DNA from: Sphingopyxis terrae subsp. terrae NBRC 15098
GTDB taxonomy: Bacteria > Pseudomonadota > Alphaproteobacteria > Sphingomonadales > Sphingomonadaceae
NCBI RefSeq assembly: GCF_001598815.1
Contig: NZ_BCZQ01000029.1
Coordinates: forward strand, 1-64,000
Direction of reading: 5' to 3'
Length of the DNA stretch: 64,000 nt
Position numbers and translations under genes: made by a program. Positions 1-8,319 of this stretch are shown in pieces. Numbering within the stretch: position 1 is the stretch's first letter; each line of letters opens with the position of its first letter. The notes beneath the pieces were generated by a model. The model was given only the letters and a program-made list of their open reading frames with translations, did no database searches and had not been told where the DNA came from.

Positions 1-75
1 GGCATGGCCGAACTCAACCAACCCATGATCGAGGAGGAAAATCAGCCCCTACACATCACCGCCAAAGCCGCCTGA
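1..75 (+). CDS. 3' end of an unidentified gene (partial)
   Basis: Frame 1 is open from the first base to a TGA at 73-75 and gives 24 codons ending HITAKAA. An ATG is present at codon 2, but no convincing ribosome binding site can be judged so close to the edge. The peptide is acidic in the middle and matches no family I recognise. It may be the tail of a gene that starts before the window, or chance reading. The call rests only on an open frame running into the window. Confidence 0.3.
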   Translation, partial: GMAELNQPMIEEENQPLHITAKAA

Positions 76-901
76 CGATGGCCCACGGCCACAGCCGAAA
101 TTACACCACCTTGACGGACGCGACCTGCTGGTCTGGGTAGCCTGAAGCCGACATTCCCTGGGCACACATTTGGTGTAGGTGCCATTTATGTCGGGTCAAC
201 GACGTCACAAGAGGCATGTCGGTCCGTCAGATTCCTAAGCCAAGCGTCGAGACGTCGAGCTTCGATGGAATTTGGTCGGGAATGCGCCTTATTCTGTTGA
301 AAAACTATCCACACGGCTTTGGGCGCCTCGACACAAGTAAAAATATTAGCACATTTCTAATTGCTACATAACTTTGGATCGCCAATTGGGTTCTTATTAT
401 ATGTTTATTACGGAAGAGGCATGGATGAGGTGCGTCGTCCGAGTTTTTCAACAGAATACGCCTAATCGCGGTCATTCGAGAAATCAGCGGGCCTGCCCAT
501 AAGCTGTCGTTCGTTTACCCCCGCGAGGATGGCAGCTACGCGCCTGATGTCGGCCGTTCGGCCACGCCGGGCACGTTGCCGAAAGCGGACGCCGAAATGA
601 TCATTGCTGAGCGGCATCAATGTTGAACGTACCGGAAAGCCACCTTTCAGGAACACTGACAGAGATCATGGACATACCAAGAAATGAGTTAGCGCGTCAG
701 TTCCGCGCCCCGTGGCTTTGCCACGCCAGGGGTCGTCGGCGTGAAATGAACGTTGCCGTGCTTTTATGCTTGACGCGATGGACACGCCGGTCATGCATAG
801 GCGGGCTTATGAAACCGGAAGTCGGTAACTCAGACCTTGCATTCTCTCTGGCTGAATGATCAAATCGCGGACATCCGCTAGCCACAGGCACTCACTAACA
901 A
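76..901. other. Gene-poor stretch upstream of thsA
   Basis: No convincing gene lies here. The open frames of 60-80 codons at 462-656 (minus), 620-859 (plus) and 697-891 (minus) overlap one another, lack ribosome binding sites and show no motif. The stretch is more AT-rich than most of the window, especially 300-420. The only defined structure is the MITE-like element at 290-458. The promoter of the thsA-thsB operon should lie in the last 100 bases, but I cannot place it with confidence. Confidence 0.6.
290..458. mobile_element. MITE-like element, 169 bp, 17-bp terminal inverted repeats
   Basis: The sequence TATTCTGTTGAAAAACT at 290-306 is repeated perfectly in inverse orientation at 442-458 (17 of 17 bases). 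The element is flanked by the 5-bp direct repeat CGCCT at 285-289 and 459-463, as expected of a target-site duplication. The interior is AT-rich and carries no open frame of note. Terminal repeats, a short non-coding interior and a target duplication are the defining marks of a MITE or an internally deleted insertion sequence. I cannot name the parent IS family from the ends alone. Confidence 0.72.
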
Positions 902-2341
902 ATGAAGCCAGCTATACGACAGTTTCTTACCGACTATCTTGGCGAGGTCGTGGTTGGCGATGCTGCAGTATTTGCAGGCGCAGGTCTTTCGATCCCTTCC
1001 GGTTATGTCGACTGGCGTGAATTGATACGCCCGCTTGCTGAAGAACTTGAACTAAGGATCGACCTTGAAACCGATTTGGTAGGGGTGGCGCAGTTTCACG
1101 TCAATGCCAACGGCACCAATCGGGACAGGCTCCACAAGGCTGTTATCGAAGCAATTGCCCCGACCAATCCACCGACAAGAAATCACGAACTCCTCGCGCA
1201 GCTACCGATTCGTACTTGGTGGACAACGAATTACGATAAGCTCATTGAAACCGCCCTCCGTAACGCCGGGAAAGTTGTTGATGTAAAAAGCGCGGTACCG
1301 CAGCTGGCCACTAGCCGTCCAGGCAAACAAGCTACGCTGTACAAGATGCACGGGGATGTTGATCGGCCTGACGAAGCCGTGGCGACCCGCGATGACTACG
1401 AACGTTATCAGACTGATAGAGGTGCTTTCACAAGTGCGCTTGCAGGCGACCTAGTCTCGAAGACGTTTCTTTTTTTGGGATTCAGTTTCACAGATCCGAA
1501 CTTAAATCATGTACTCTCTCAGGTCAGGCTGACTTTCAAGAGCAATCAACGGCGCCATTACGCGGTCTTCAGGAAGCGTGCGAAACTACCTGAGGAGACA
1601 GCCGAGGATTTTAGGCACCACAGCCTTCGTCAAGAGTTGATAATTGAGGATCTCAAACGCTTCAATGTGAAGGTTCTATCAGTTGACGAGTACGATGAAA
1701 TAACGGAGTTTCTCGAAGAGCTTGTTGCCCGTTACCGCCGTCGAACTGTATTTGTTTCCGCAAGCGCTGCTAACTTTGAACCCTGGGGGAAGGAGGCGGT
1801 CACTAAATTCGCCGAGACGCTTGGACGCCAGCTGATTTCAAGCGGGACTCGCCTCGCGACCGGTATCGGCCTAGGCTTCGGCGACGCTTTGCTTTCGGGA
1901 GCATTGAGGGAAATCATGCGGTCCGACAGCAGCATTGAGGAAAATTTGGTGCTGCGACCGTTCCCGCAAAGCGGCGATCCAGAAAATCGAACCGCTGTCT
2001 GGAAGGAGTACCGCCAGGAAATTACCTCCCACGCCGGAGTCGCCGTCTTCTTGTTCGGGACGAAAGAAGGGGATGACGGGGTGATTTCGGCTCAAGGTAT
2101 GAAAGAGGAGTTCGAAATTGCGCGAACACAGGGTCTTGCCGTGGTACCGATCGGGGCGACTGGAGGGATGGCGAAAGAGCTTGCAGATTTAGCCCTCGCG
2201 GATCCGAGCCAGTTCATTCCTGAACTCGGCGCAGATGGTCCGACACTTATTCAGGGTTTGGCGGAGCATACCGACGATTTGTCCACGCTGATCCAACCAA
2301 TCATTGCGGTGATCCGTAAGCTTCAGGAAGGCAACTCTTAG
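902..2341 (+). CDS. thsA: Thoeris effector ThsA (SIR2 + SLOG)
   Basis: The 479-residue protein matches the size and layout of ThsA, the NAD-consuming effector of the Thoeris antiphage system. Residues 1 to about 275 form a SIR2 domain: the nucleotide-loop GAGLS (26-30), Asn110 in TTNYD and His150 in KMHGD correspond in position to the catalytic Asn and His known from Bacillus cereus ThsA. Residues from about 281 (RTVFVSAS) to the end form a SLOG domain with the glycine-rich GIGLGFGD loop; it should bind the TIR-made cyclic ADP-ribose-type signal. Arg371 in KEYRQ lies where a signal-binding Arg is reported, as far as I recall. The ATG at 902 is used. The TAG stop is followed two bases later by thsB, so the two are co-transcribed. 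Composition is more AT-rich than the catabolic genes downstream, consistent with transfer. Confidence 0.93.
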   Translation: MKPAIRQFLTDYLGEVVVGDAAVFAGAGLSIPSGYVDWRELIRPLAEELELRIDLETDLVGVAQFHVNANGTNRDRLHKAVIEAIAPTNPPTRNHELLAQLPIRTWWTTNYDKLIETALRNAGKVVDVKSAVPQLATSRPGKQATLYKMHGDVDRPDEAVATRDDYERYQTDRGAFTSALAGDLVSKTFLFLGFSFTDPNLNHVLSQVRLTFKSNQRRHYAVFRKRAKLPEETAEDFRHHSLRQELIIEDLKRFNVKVLSVDEYDEITEFLEELVARYRRRTVFVSASAANFEPWGKEAVTKFAETLGRQLISSGTRLATGIGLGFGDALLSGALREIMRSDSSIEENLVLRPFPQSGDPENRTAVWKEYRQEITSHAGVAVFLFGTKEGDDGVISAQGMKEEFEIARTQGLAVVPIGATGGMAKELADLALADPSQFIPELGADGPTLIQGLAEHTDDLSTLIQPIIAVIRKLQEGNS

Positions 2342-2343
2342 TA

Positions 2344-2817
2344 ATGCGCAAAGTGTTTTTTAGCTTCCATTATGGACGCGATGTGCGTCGTATTCAGCAG
2401 GTGCGCAATTCGTGGGTTGTGCGCGAACAGGGTGCAGCACAGCCGTTTTATGATGCCGCAGAATTTGAAGATGCCAAGCGCCGGGCGGGTGGGATACAAA
2501 AGTGGATAGACGACCAGCTCGCGGGGTGTTCGGTAACCGCAGTCCTGTTTGGGCGTGAGACTTACGGTCGTGAATGGGTCAAGTACGAAATTAAGCGGAG
2601 TCACGAGCGCAAGATGGGAATTTTGGCCATCGACATACACAATGTGAAAGATCCACTCAGTGGTGTTGATTTACCCGGCCGCAACCCTCTTGAGCACTGG
2701 AAAGTGGGTCAAAGGCCGTTCACTGAATTGTATCATACCTATGACTGGGTAAGAGACGATGGCTACAACAACATAGGCGCGTGGATTGAGCGAGCTGCCC
2801 GAAATGCCGGTAGGTAG
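2344..2817 (+). CDS. thsB: Thoeris sensor ThsB, TIR-like (DUF1863)
   Basis: This 157-residue protein belongs to the ThsB family of TIR-like domains. It begins RKVFFSFHY, the first strand and phosphate loop of the fold, and carries Glu82 in EWVKYEIKRS, the place of the catalytic glutamate of TIR NADases. In known Thoeris systems ThsB senses phage infection and makes an NAD-derived cyclic nucleotide that switches on ThsA. The gene starts two bases after the thsA stop, so both proteins come from one mRNA. It is about two-thirds identical by eye to the second ThsB at 4884-5372, which points to duplication followed by divergence in phage recognition. Confidence 0.92.
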   Translation: MRKVFFSFHYGRDVRRIQQVRNSWVVREQGAAQPFYDAAEFEDAKRRAGGIQKWIDDQLAGCSVTAVLFGRETYGREWVKYEIKRSHERKMGILAIDIHNVKDPLSGVDLPGRNPLEHWKVGQRPFTELYHTYDWVRDDGYNNIGAWIERAARNAGR

Positions 2818-2892
2818 ACTACCTTCACCGCTTATGATCGGCGCGTCAGTGTAGCGGCGGTCTGCACCTTTAGCCGCGACTCTCGCGGCGCT

Positions 2893-2948
2893 GCGAGCCG
2901 ACAGTGACGATGAAACCAACTGCCGCCTGTCGGCTCGCCATTACACTC
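2893..2948. repeat. 12-bp perfect inverted repeat between convergent genes
   Basis: GCGAGCCGACAG at 2893-2904 is matched exactly in inverse at 2937-2948, with a 32-base loop. It sits between the end of thsB and the end of the convergent HEPN gene. This is where a bidirectional terminator would lie, but no T-run follows either arm and the loop is long. Termination is possible; a protein site or recombination scar is equally open. Confidence 0.5.
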
Positions 2949-2998
2949 CATGTTTGGCGGAGACTTCCGGTCCTATATAAAATGGGTGTTCGCGATAT

Positions 2999-4531
2999 TC
3001 AGATGTCCGCGTCCCAGCCCTCATCCCATGCGCCGTCGACCTGCATCGCAACCATCAAGCGACTGACAACGAGAATAGCCTCTGCAAGGCGGACCGGATC
3101 GACGGGGCGTGCGTGCATCGTGGGACGACGGCTTGCGTTGAGGCGCAGAATATCGACGCGTAAATCTTCGAGCCTGCTGAACACGGCCTCGAAGGCCGCG
3201 CCCCAGTTGTCGGTGCGTCCGATGATCGAGATCAGGTCGGCGAGATCGACATAGTTGATGAGAGGCAGCGACGCCTCTCCGCTGCGCTGAGCTTCCAGGC
3301 GCCGCTCTTTCGCCCGGCGCGCGACGTCGCCGGGGACGCGTTGCTTGAACCATTGGGGTCCTGCGATCGCTTCGAGCTTCTGGGTGATGAACGCTCGAAG
3401 CGCCATCTCGAAGCCGTCGATAACGGAGTACGATGCCACTCTTGCCTGGCGGGCTGAAACGCGCATCCGGATCGATCCGGCTTCGACAAAGGCGGTCACC
3501 ACGCCGGCGCGCGATACTGCGCCCTCAACGACGCCCCCTTCGATCAGGAGCGCGAGCGTTTCGCCGATATTCGTCTCGACGAAGCCCTCGTCGACATCCA
3601 TGTCGCGATAGACGCGGGCGCGTTCAGCGGGCGAGCGGCGCAGATCGACGTCGCTAAGCGTCGCCGAATTATAACCGCCCATAACGCTGTCAAATGCCGC
3701 TCGGCTGGCGAGCGATGCCGGACCCAGGATATCTGTCGCGCCCGCGAACATCGCGAGTTTCGCAGTCGTGCTGCCATAGCCGGCGATCGCGGCTTCGATT
3801 TCCCGCTGCAACTTGCGGGCGCTGCCGAAACTGCTCGTCATCTCGGTGATGCGCTTGGCCGCCAGGCCGATCGCATTGATTTCCTTGGAGGCAAGCGCGT
3901 TGGACCCGGTTATCGCCTCCATATCCTTCGGCGACAGGCTGCTCAGTCCGTTGGCCCAGTGACGCGAGCGGCCGAGCGCGCTCAATCCGGCAGAATCAAG
4001 ACCAAGAACCACGCGCTCGGCCGAGGAAAATGCCCCGGAGGAGAGTGACGCCTGAATCTTATCGAAAACGCCCGCGCCCAAACTGCCCTTCGTTCCGCAG
4101 AGTCCAGCGCTGATCGCAGCAAGCCGTTCGGCTGTTTCGGTCGCCATGCCGAAAGGCCGTTTAGAGCCGAGGCCGATGCGCTCGATGGCATCTCGCAATG
4201 CCTTGTTCTGCTGGGCGAACGGGCCGAAGGGATGCTGAATTTTGAGCGCCTGCTGAATCTCGGACTGCAGGGTGACCGACTTGGTCCCGAAAATGGCGAG
4301 CCGATCCATCTTGGCATAATCCGCCCTGATCTGCTCGATCAGCTTGTCGGTTGCCGTGACGGGCAAGCCCATCGCAAGCCGCTTTGCGGGATTGCTGAAC
4401 AGCGGATCGAGCGCCGCAAGCGCGGTGACGCTTTTTTGGACCTCCGCCGCGCGCCGAACGATGTCGCTTCCTCCAGCCAATTCCTGCGCGCGGCGTGTCA
4501 GTTCAATGCTCTTCTTATTCGCGTCGGTCAT
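2999..4531 (-). CDS. HEPN-domain protein of the Swt1-like type
   Basis: The 510-residue protein is mostly alpha-helical and rich in Ala and Leu. Its last 120 residues resemble the Swt1-type HEPN domain: INYVDLADLISII, then GAAFEAVFSRLEDLRVDILRL, then the R-x4-H motif RRPTMH near residues 468-473. HEPN proteins often act as metal-independent RNases in toxin and antiphage systems. The rest has no domain I can name. The gene lies on the opposite strand between the two thsB genes and faces the first thsB tail to tail, so it is a separate transcription unit. Whether it takes part in Thoeris is unknown. The motif has four rather than the commonest number of spacer residues, so RNase activity is inferred. 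Confidence 0.68.
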   Translation of the reverse strand: MTDANKKSIELTRRAQELAGGSDIVRRAAEVQKSVTALAALDPLFSNPAKRLAMGLPVTATDKLIEQIRADYAKMDRLAIFGTKSVTLQSEIQQALKIQHPFGPFAQQNKALRDAIERIGLGSKRPFGMATETAERLAAISAGLCGTKGSLGAGVFDKIQASLSSGAFSSAERVVLGLDSAGLSALGRSRHWANGLSSLSPKDMEAITGSNALASKEINAIGLAAKRITEMTSSFGSARKLQREIEAAIAGYGSTTAKLAMFAGATDILGPASLASRAAFDSVMGGYNSATLSDVDLRRSPAERARVYRDMDVDEGFVETNIGETLALLIEGGVVEGAVSRAGVVTAFVEAGSIRMRVSARQARVASYSVIDGFEMALRAFITQKLEAIAGPQWFKQRVPGDVARRAKERRLEAQRSGEASLPLINYVDLADLISIIGRTDNWGAAFEAVFSRLEDLRVDILRLNASRRPTMHARPVDPVRLAEAILVVSRLMVAMQVDGAWDEGWDADI

Positions 4532-4883
4532 GCTCGATCCCCGGTATGGTCACGCGCGAATATAGGTCGCATGCGCCCAAGTTCACCTCGCCGCCTTCGA
4601 ATGAACCGCCACTGAGGATTCCGTGCAACGCCAAGAGGCCAGGCTTCGGATGTCCCGATTGGGGCTGCTGACGCCGACGTGCACGCCATGACTGAGAAGA
4701 TGGGCGCAGCGACATCCCCGGAAATCATCGGCGTCCGAACTATCTCCCAATCGGATACAATTTGACTTAAAGGTTCCGTTGATGCTGTCGGCGAGCGGTC
4801 CATATCGCTATTATCGGCACCTTGAAGGCTGACGCGGATTGCTGCCGCGTCATTCGACGGCGCATAAAAATGGTGGGGGCGAC
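4532..4883. other. Divergent intergenic region
   Basis: This stretch separates the start of the HEPN gene (minus) from the second thsB (plus) and must hold both promoters. Open frames on the minus strand here (for instance across 4528-4890) have no ribosome binding site or motif and run into the coding strand of thsB. I see no clear palindrome or terminator. Confidence 0.5.
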
Positions 4884-5372
4884 ATGGCACGTCGGGTATT
4901 TTTCAGTTTTCACTATGCGCGCGATGTGCGCCGCATTCAGCAAGTTCGGCAGAGCTGGGTCGTCAGGCCCGGGGGCGAAGCGCAGCCCTTTTACGACAAG
5001 GCCGAGTTCGAGGAAGCGAAGCGGCGTGCGGGCGGTATCGAAAACTGGATCGAGCAGCAGCTCAAGGGCACGTCGGTGACGGTTGTGCTGTTTGGTGCCC
5101 AGACCTATGATCGGCCTTGGGTCAAGCACGAGATCAAGCGCAGCTACGAGCTGGGCAAGGGACTGCTCGCGATCGACCTGTTCGGCGTAAAAGACCCGCA
5201 GACGGGTATCGATGTGCCGGGGCGCAATCCGCTCGACCACTGGAGCATCGACCGCGGCGGCATCAAAACCGCTTTTTCGAAAATCTATCCGACCTACAGC
5301 TGGGTGGGCGACGACGGGTATCACAATATGCCCGCATGGATCGAGGCGGCCGCCAAGGCAGCGGGCCGCTAG
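4884..5372 (+). CDS. thsB: Second Thoeris ThsB, TIR-like (DUF1863)
   Basis: This 162-residue paralogue of the first ThsB has the same ARRVFFSFHY start, an almost identical RDVRRIQQVR helix, a PFYDKAEFEEAKRRAGGIE block and the catalytic-site Glu in PWVKHEIKRSYE. The ATG at 4884 is chosen because homology begins there and a GGTGGGGG stretch stands upstream; an in-frame ATG at 4839 would add 15 unrelated residues. A short insertion (DRGGIK) before the C-terminal strand distinguishes it from its sister. It lies two bases upstream of a classical TIR gene and probably shares its mRNA. No second thsA is nearby, so it may feed the ThsA at 902-2341; multi-ThsB loci with one ThsA are known. Confidence 0.9.
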   Translation: MARRVFFSFHYARDVRRIQQVRQSWVVRPGGEAQPFYDKAEFEEAKRRAGGIENWIEQQLKGTSVTVVLFGAQTYDRPWVKHEIKRSYELGKGLLAIDLFGVKDPQTGIDVPGRNPLDHWSIDRGGIKTAFSKIYPTYSWVGDDGYHNMPAWIEAAAKAAGR

Positions 5373-5374
5373 CA

Positions 5375-5887
5375 ATGGCAATTGATCTGTCGACGCTTAC
5401 CGAAGCCTCCACGCGCTTTCGGGTCCATGTCACCAAGGCCATGGTCGAGGAAGCGCGAACCCGAAACGCCAAGACTGTCTTTCTCTGTCACAGCCACAAG
5501 GACGAGCAATATGTTAAAGGCTTCGTCCAGCTGCTGAACGATGCCGGGTGGGACGCCTATGTCGACTGGATGGACCACGATATGCCGCCGCATCCAAACC
5601 GCAAAACTGCCGAGAATATCCAGCGACGGATCAAGCAATCGACCTATTTCATGTTTCTGGCCACGCCCAACGCCATGAAGTCCCGCTGGTGCCCTTGGGA
5701 AATCGGCTATGCTGATGGTGTCAAACCCATTCGCAGCATCCTTGTAGCAACGACGCGCGACAATGCCGGCACGACGCACGGCAGCGAGTATCTGGACCTT
5801 TATCGAAAGGTCGATTTTTCGAAGTTCAACCGCTTGGCGGTCTGGGAACCTGGAGAAGAAATGGGCGTGGCCCTCGCATCGATGTAG
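5375..5887 (+). CDS. Classical TIR-domain protein, stand-alone
   Basis: The 170-residue protein is essentially one TIR domain after a 32-residue N-terminal helix. KTVFLCHSHKDE (33-44) is the first strand with the BB-proximal loop, and SRWCPWE ends in Glu109, the expected catalytic glutamate of a TIR NADase. The reaction would be NAD+ hydrolysis or cyclisation to an ADP-ribose signal. The ATG at 5375 follows the stop of the second thsB by two bases, so the pair is translationally linked. It is not a ThsB-type TIR and is closer to the standard bacterial TIR_2 group. It could be a second signal producer for ThsA or a partner of ThsB2; neither is proven. Confidence 0.85.
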   Translation: MAIDLSTLTEASTRFRVHVTKAMVEEARTRNAKTVFLCHSHKDEQYVKGFVQLLNDAGWDAYVDWMDHDMPPHPNRKTAENIQRRIKQSTYFMFLATPNAMKSRWCPWEIGYADGVKPIRSILVATTRDNAGTTHGSEYLDLYRKVDFSKFNRLAVWEPGEEMGVALASM

Positions 5888-5919
5888 TATTCGCCGGGGC
5901 GGATCGCGCTCAGCCAATA

Positions 5920-7071
5920 CTACCGATGCTTGTTCAAGATGGCCGCAGAGCCCGATTGCTCTTGCTCGCGTGCGATGGCTTTGACGATCCGCCGCCGCGA
6001 TTGCGCGCAGGCGAGCAGGGCCGCCGCTTCGCCCGATTGGTCGATCCAATCGAAAAAGCGTTGGGCGCTAAAGCGGGTCGTTGTTCGGTCGCGGCAATTC
6101 TGCAGAAAGAGGAACTGCACTTTCTGGAGGGGGTCGGCGACATAGACACCGAAGGGCGCCGCCACCACCGTCGCGTCGGGAAAGCCGAGCATCGCGATCG
6201 CCTGGCTTTCGGTAGCGCCTTTCTGGCAACCGATCACATGAACGGGGCCCGCCGCGGCTGCGAGCGCCGCCTCATATTCGAAGTCGCGCAAAAACGGTTG
6301 GCCGACGAGCTCGCGCGCCGCGGCAATTGTCAAAGCCGCCGGGATCGCGTGGACGGCGAACAGCACGGCTTTTCCCGCGACCGGTAATTCGACGCGGTTT
6401 CCCACGCGCTTGCCACCGGGGCGCGCGGCAAAACACTCGGCGAGCGTGTCGACCATTAGCGCCTGGCGATCGCGAAAGTTGAGACTGCTCCACTGCAGCG
6501 CCTCGCCGGTGTGGAACTTGCCCTTGCGCGCCTCGCGCACGCCCAAGCGCGCAAGTGATTGAACCGCGTCGAAGACGGCTTCGCGGATCCTCTCAAGCGC
6601 GTCGTCGCGGGTTCGTACCGAGCCGCCACGAAAGAAATTCTGTGTCTGAAGATATTCGCGGAACCGCGCATTGCGGGCGATCTGCGAAGGATCTTTAGGA
6701 TCGTCGGCGATGTCGTGGAGCGCAACGAGGCGAACCTTGCCCGCCGCCGTTGCAACGCCGCGCATCAATTCGGCATGGCAGATGCCGATATCCGATGCTC
6801 CCGCCGCCCAGCCGGCGTTACCATTGCTCAGGACAACGACGATGTCGGCTTCGTCAACTTGCGCAAGGCAAATGTCGATCGAATCGCCCGCGGCGTCGTC
6901 GGGCGGGGCGTCCTCGTTGATCCAGACATCGAACATCGGTTTCCCGAAGAGGCGCACGGCTTCGAGTTCGCGCTTCGCTGCGCGGCGCAAATCGCTGAGC
7001 GGCGACCCGCCCTCGGGAAACGGGTCGTTGCAGCGGCTCGATATCATCACGCGAAGCTTTTTGTCGGGCAT
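5920..7071 (-). CDS. DUF4062-like protein, third gene of protease-MBL operon
   Basis: The 383-residue product begins KLRVMISSRCND, followed by a helix and FDVWINEDAPPDD and then ADIVVVLSNGNAGWA. This resembles the DUF4062 fold, a TIR/SLOG-related domain frequent at the front of bacterial STAND and conflict proteins. The C-terminal two-thirds contain VHVIGCQKGATESQAIAMLG and no domain I recognise. Two starts are possible: the ATG at 7083, with no ribosome binding site, and the ATG at 7071, preceded by GGAG at a spacing of six, which I prefer. The upstream MBL gene ends at 7091, so the two are co-transcribed. It probably acts as sensor or effector of this operon; the exact role is unknown. Confidence 0.7.
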   Translation of the reverse strand: MPDKKLRVMISSRCNDPFPEGGSPLSDLRRAAKRELEAVRLFGKPMFDVWINEDAPPDDAAGDSIDICLAQVDEADIVVVLSNGNAGWAAGASDIGICHAELMRGVATAAGKVRLVALHDIADDPKDPSQIARNARFREYLQTQNFFRGGSVRTRDDALERIREAVFDAVQSLARLGVREARKGKFHTGEALQWSSLNFRDRQALMVDTLAECFAARPGGKRVGNRVELPVAGKAVLFAVHAIPAALTIAAARELVGQPFLRDFEYEAALAAAAGPVHVIGCQKGATESQAIAMLGFPDATVVAAPFGVYVADPLQKVQFLFLQNCRDRTTTRFSAQRFFDWIDQSGEAAALLACAQSRRRIVKAIAREQEQSGSAAILNKHR

Positions 7072-7090
7072 CGACGACTCCATGTTGGGA

Positions 7091-8278
7091 TCAGCGGGGT
7101 GGCGGATGGCGCACGACGAAATTCTTCTGTTTCGACAAATATGGCGCGATGCCTTGCGTCGCGGGATCGAAAAGGCGGGGCTTGTGCTTCTTCTCCCATT
7201 CCTGCGCGCGCACCTTGTCGATGTCGGCGGGGGGATATGTCAGCTCGACGATCGTCTTCGCGTCGGCGCGCGCCGCCGCAAGATATTCGAATGTTTCGCG
7301 GTCGGGATTTTCATGCTTGCCGTCGCCCGAAAAGACGTAGTGCTCGGCGGGGAACATCGCAAAGCATTCTGCGCTGTTGTTTCGGTCGCTGCCGTGATGC
7401 GGCACCTTGAAAATGTTGACCGATAAGGGTTGCGACTTACTGGCGAGACCGAAGGCTGCGGCCGCTTCCATTATCTTGTCGCCGCGCGCGTCGCCGGTGA
7501 GCAGGAATCGCTTCTTTCCCTTTTCGACGAGGAGAACAATGCTCGACAAATTGGCGACCGACGTGTCGGTGAAGCTCGCGAGCAGCGATGCAGGGGTCGC
7601 TTGACCCTTGTTCCGCGCCTTGAGCCAGGCTGCGAAATCCTTTCGCAAGGCGTCAAGTTCGGACTTTCGCGGGCCGAGGAGCCGGATCGACAGCCCGTCG
7701 ATGACGAGCGGCGCGGCGCTATGCGCTTCGATCGTTTTACCCTTAAATCCGGGGTTGATCGCGATGCCGAGCGCCTTGGCCTGGGCAAGCAAATTATAGC
7801 CTTGGGCAATGCTCGCAAGCACCATTTCGAGGTCCTCGGCGCCCTCCTTCGCGGCCTCGGGCGCCATGGCGCCGAGACTGGCGATGATGGCATCGCCCGC
7901 CCCGGCGAGCGCGGCAACGTCACCGCTTTTGGCGTCGACGAGACTCAGAAAGCTGTTGTGCCACAGGCGATCGACCCGAAAATCGGGCTTATGCGTGCCC
8001 CCCTGCGCCGCGATATCGTCGAAGAGCGCCTCGATGCCGTTGATATGGTCATCATCGATGTGGCTAACGATTATGAGGTCGATGACGAGCGGATCGGACT
8101 TGCCGATCGCGCCTTCGGCGATCCGCTCCTTGCGTAGTTCGAGCAAGCGCGGCTTGAGCGACTGTTTGTAAACGCCGGCAGGACCGCCGTCGATCAGGAT
8201 CAGGCGCTTATGTCCATTCTCCTCATGGTGGAGGAGCAGGCAATCGCCCTTGGCGGCAGGCAGGACCTCGAGTTCCAT
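7091..8278 (-). CDS. ComEC-type metallo-beta-lactamase-fold hydrolase
   Basis: This 395-residue soluble protein has the metallo-beta-lactamase metal site SHIDDDH (His73) after a DGG turn (30-32). Later come a strand ending LLTGDARGDK and VPHHGSDRNN, the typical second histidine and TGD-type features of ComEC/Rec2-like members. It lacks the membrane segments of ComEC, so it resembles the stand-alone MBL proteins found in conflict operons. A phosphodiesterase or nuclease activity is likely. The ATG at 8278 follows a GAGAGGGGG ribosome binding site. It lies 41 bases after the protease gene and 19 bases before the chosen start of the DUF4062-like gene on the same strand. Confidence 0.82.
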   Translation of the reverse strand: MELEVLPAAKGDCLLLHHEENGHKRLILIDGGPAGVYKQSLKPRLLELRKERIAEGAIGKSDPLVIDLIIVSHIDDDHINGIEALFDDIAAQGGTHKPDFRVDRLWHNSFLSLVDAKSGDVAALAGAGDAIIASLGAMAPEAAKEGAEDLEMVLASIAQGYNLLAQAKALGIAINPGFKGKTIEAHSAAPLVIDGLSIRLLGPRKSELDALRKDFAAWLKARNKGQATPASLLASFTDTSVANLSSIVLLVEKGKKRFLLTGDARGDKIMEAAAAFGLASKSQPLSVNIFKVPHHGSDRNNSAECFAMFPAEHYVFSGDGKHENPDRETFEYLAAARADAKTIVELTYPPADIDKVRAQEWEKKHKPRLFDPATQGIAPYLSKQKNFVVRHPPPR

Positions 8279-8319
8279 ATTTTCCCCCTCTCCCTTTTCG
8301 CATCTGCAACCTCACCACC

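Noticed and set aside
462..891. Three small overlapping open frames upstream of thsA
   Set aside because: None has a ribosome binding site or recognisable motif, and they overlap each other on both strands.
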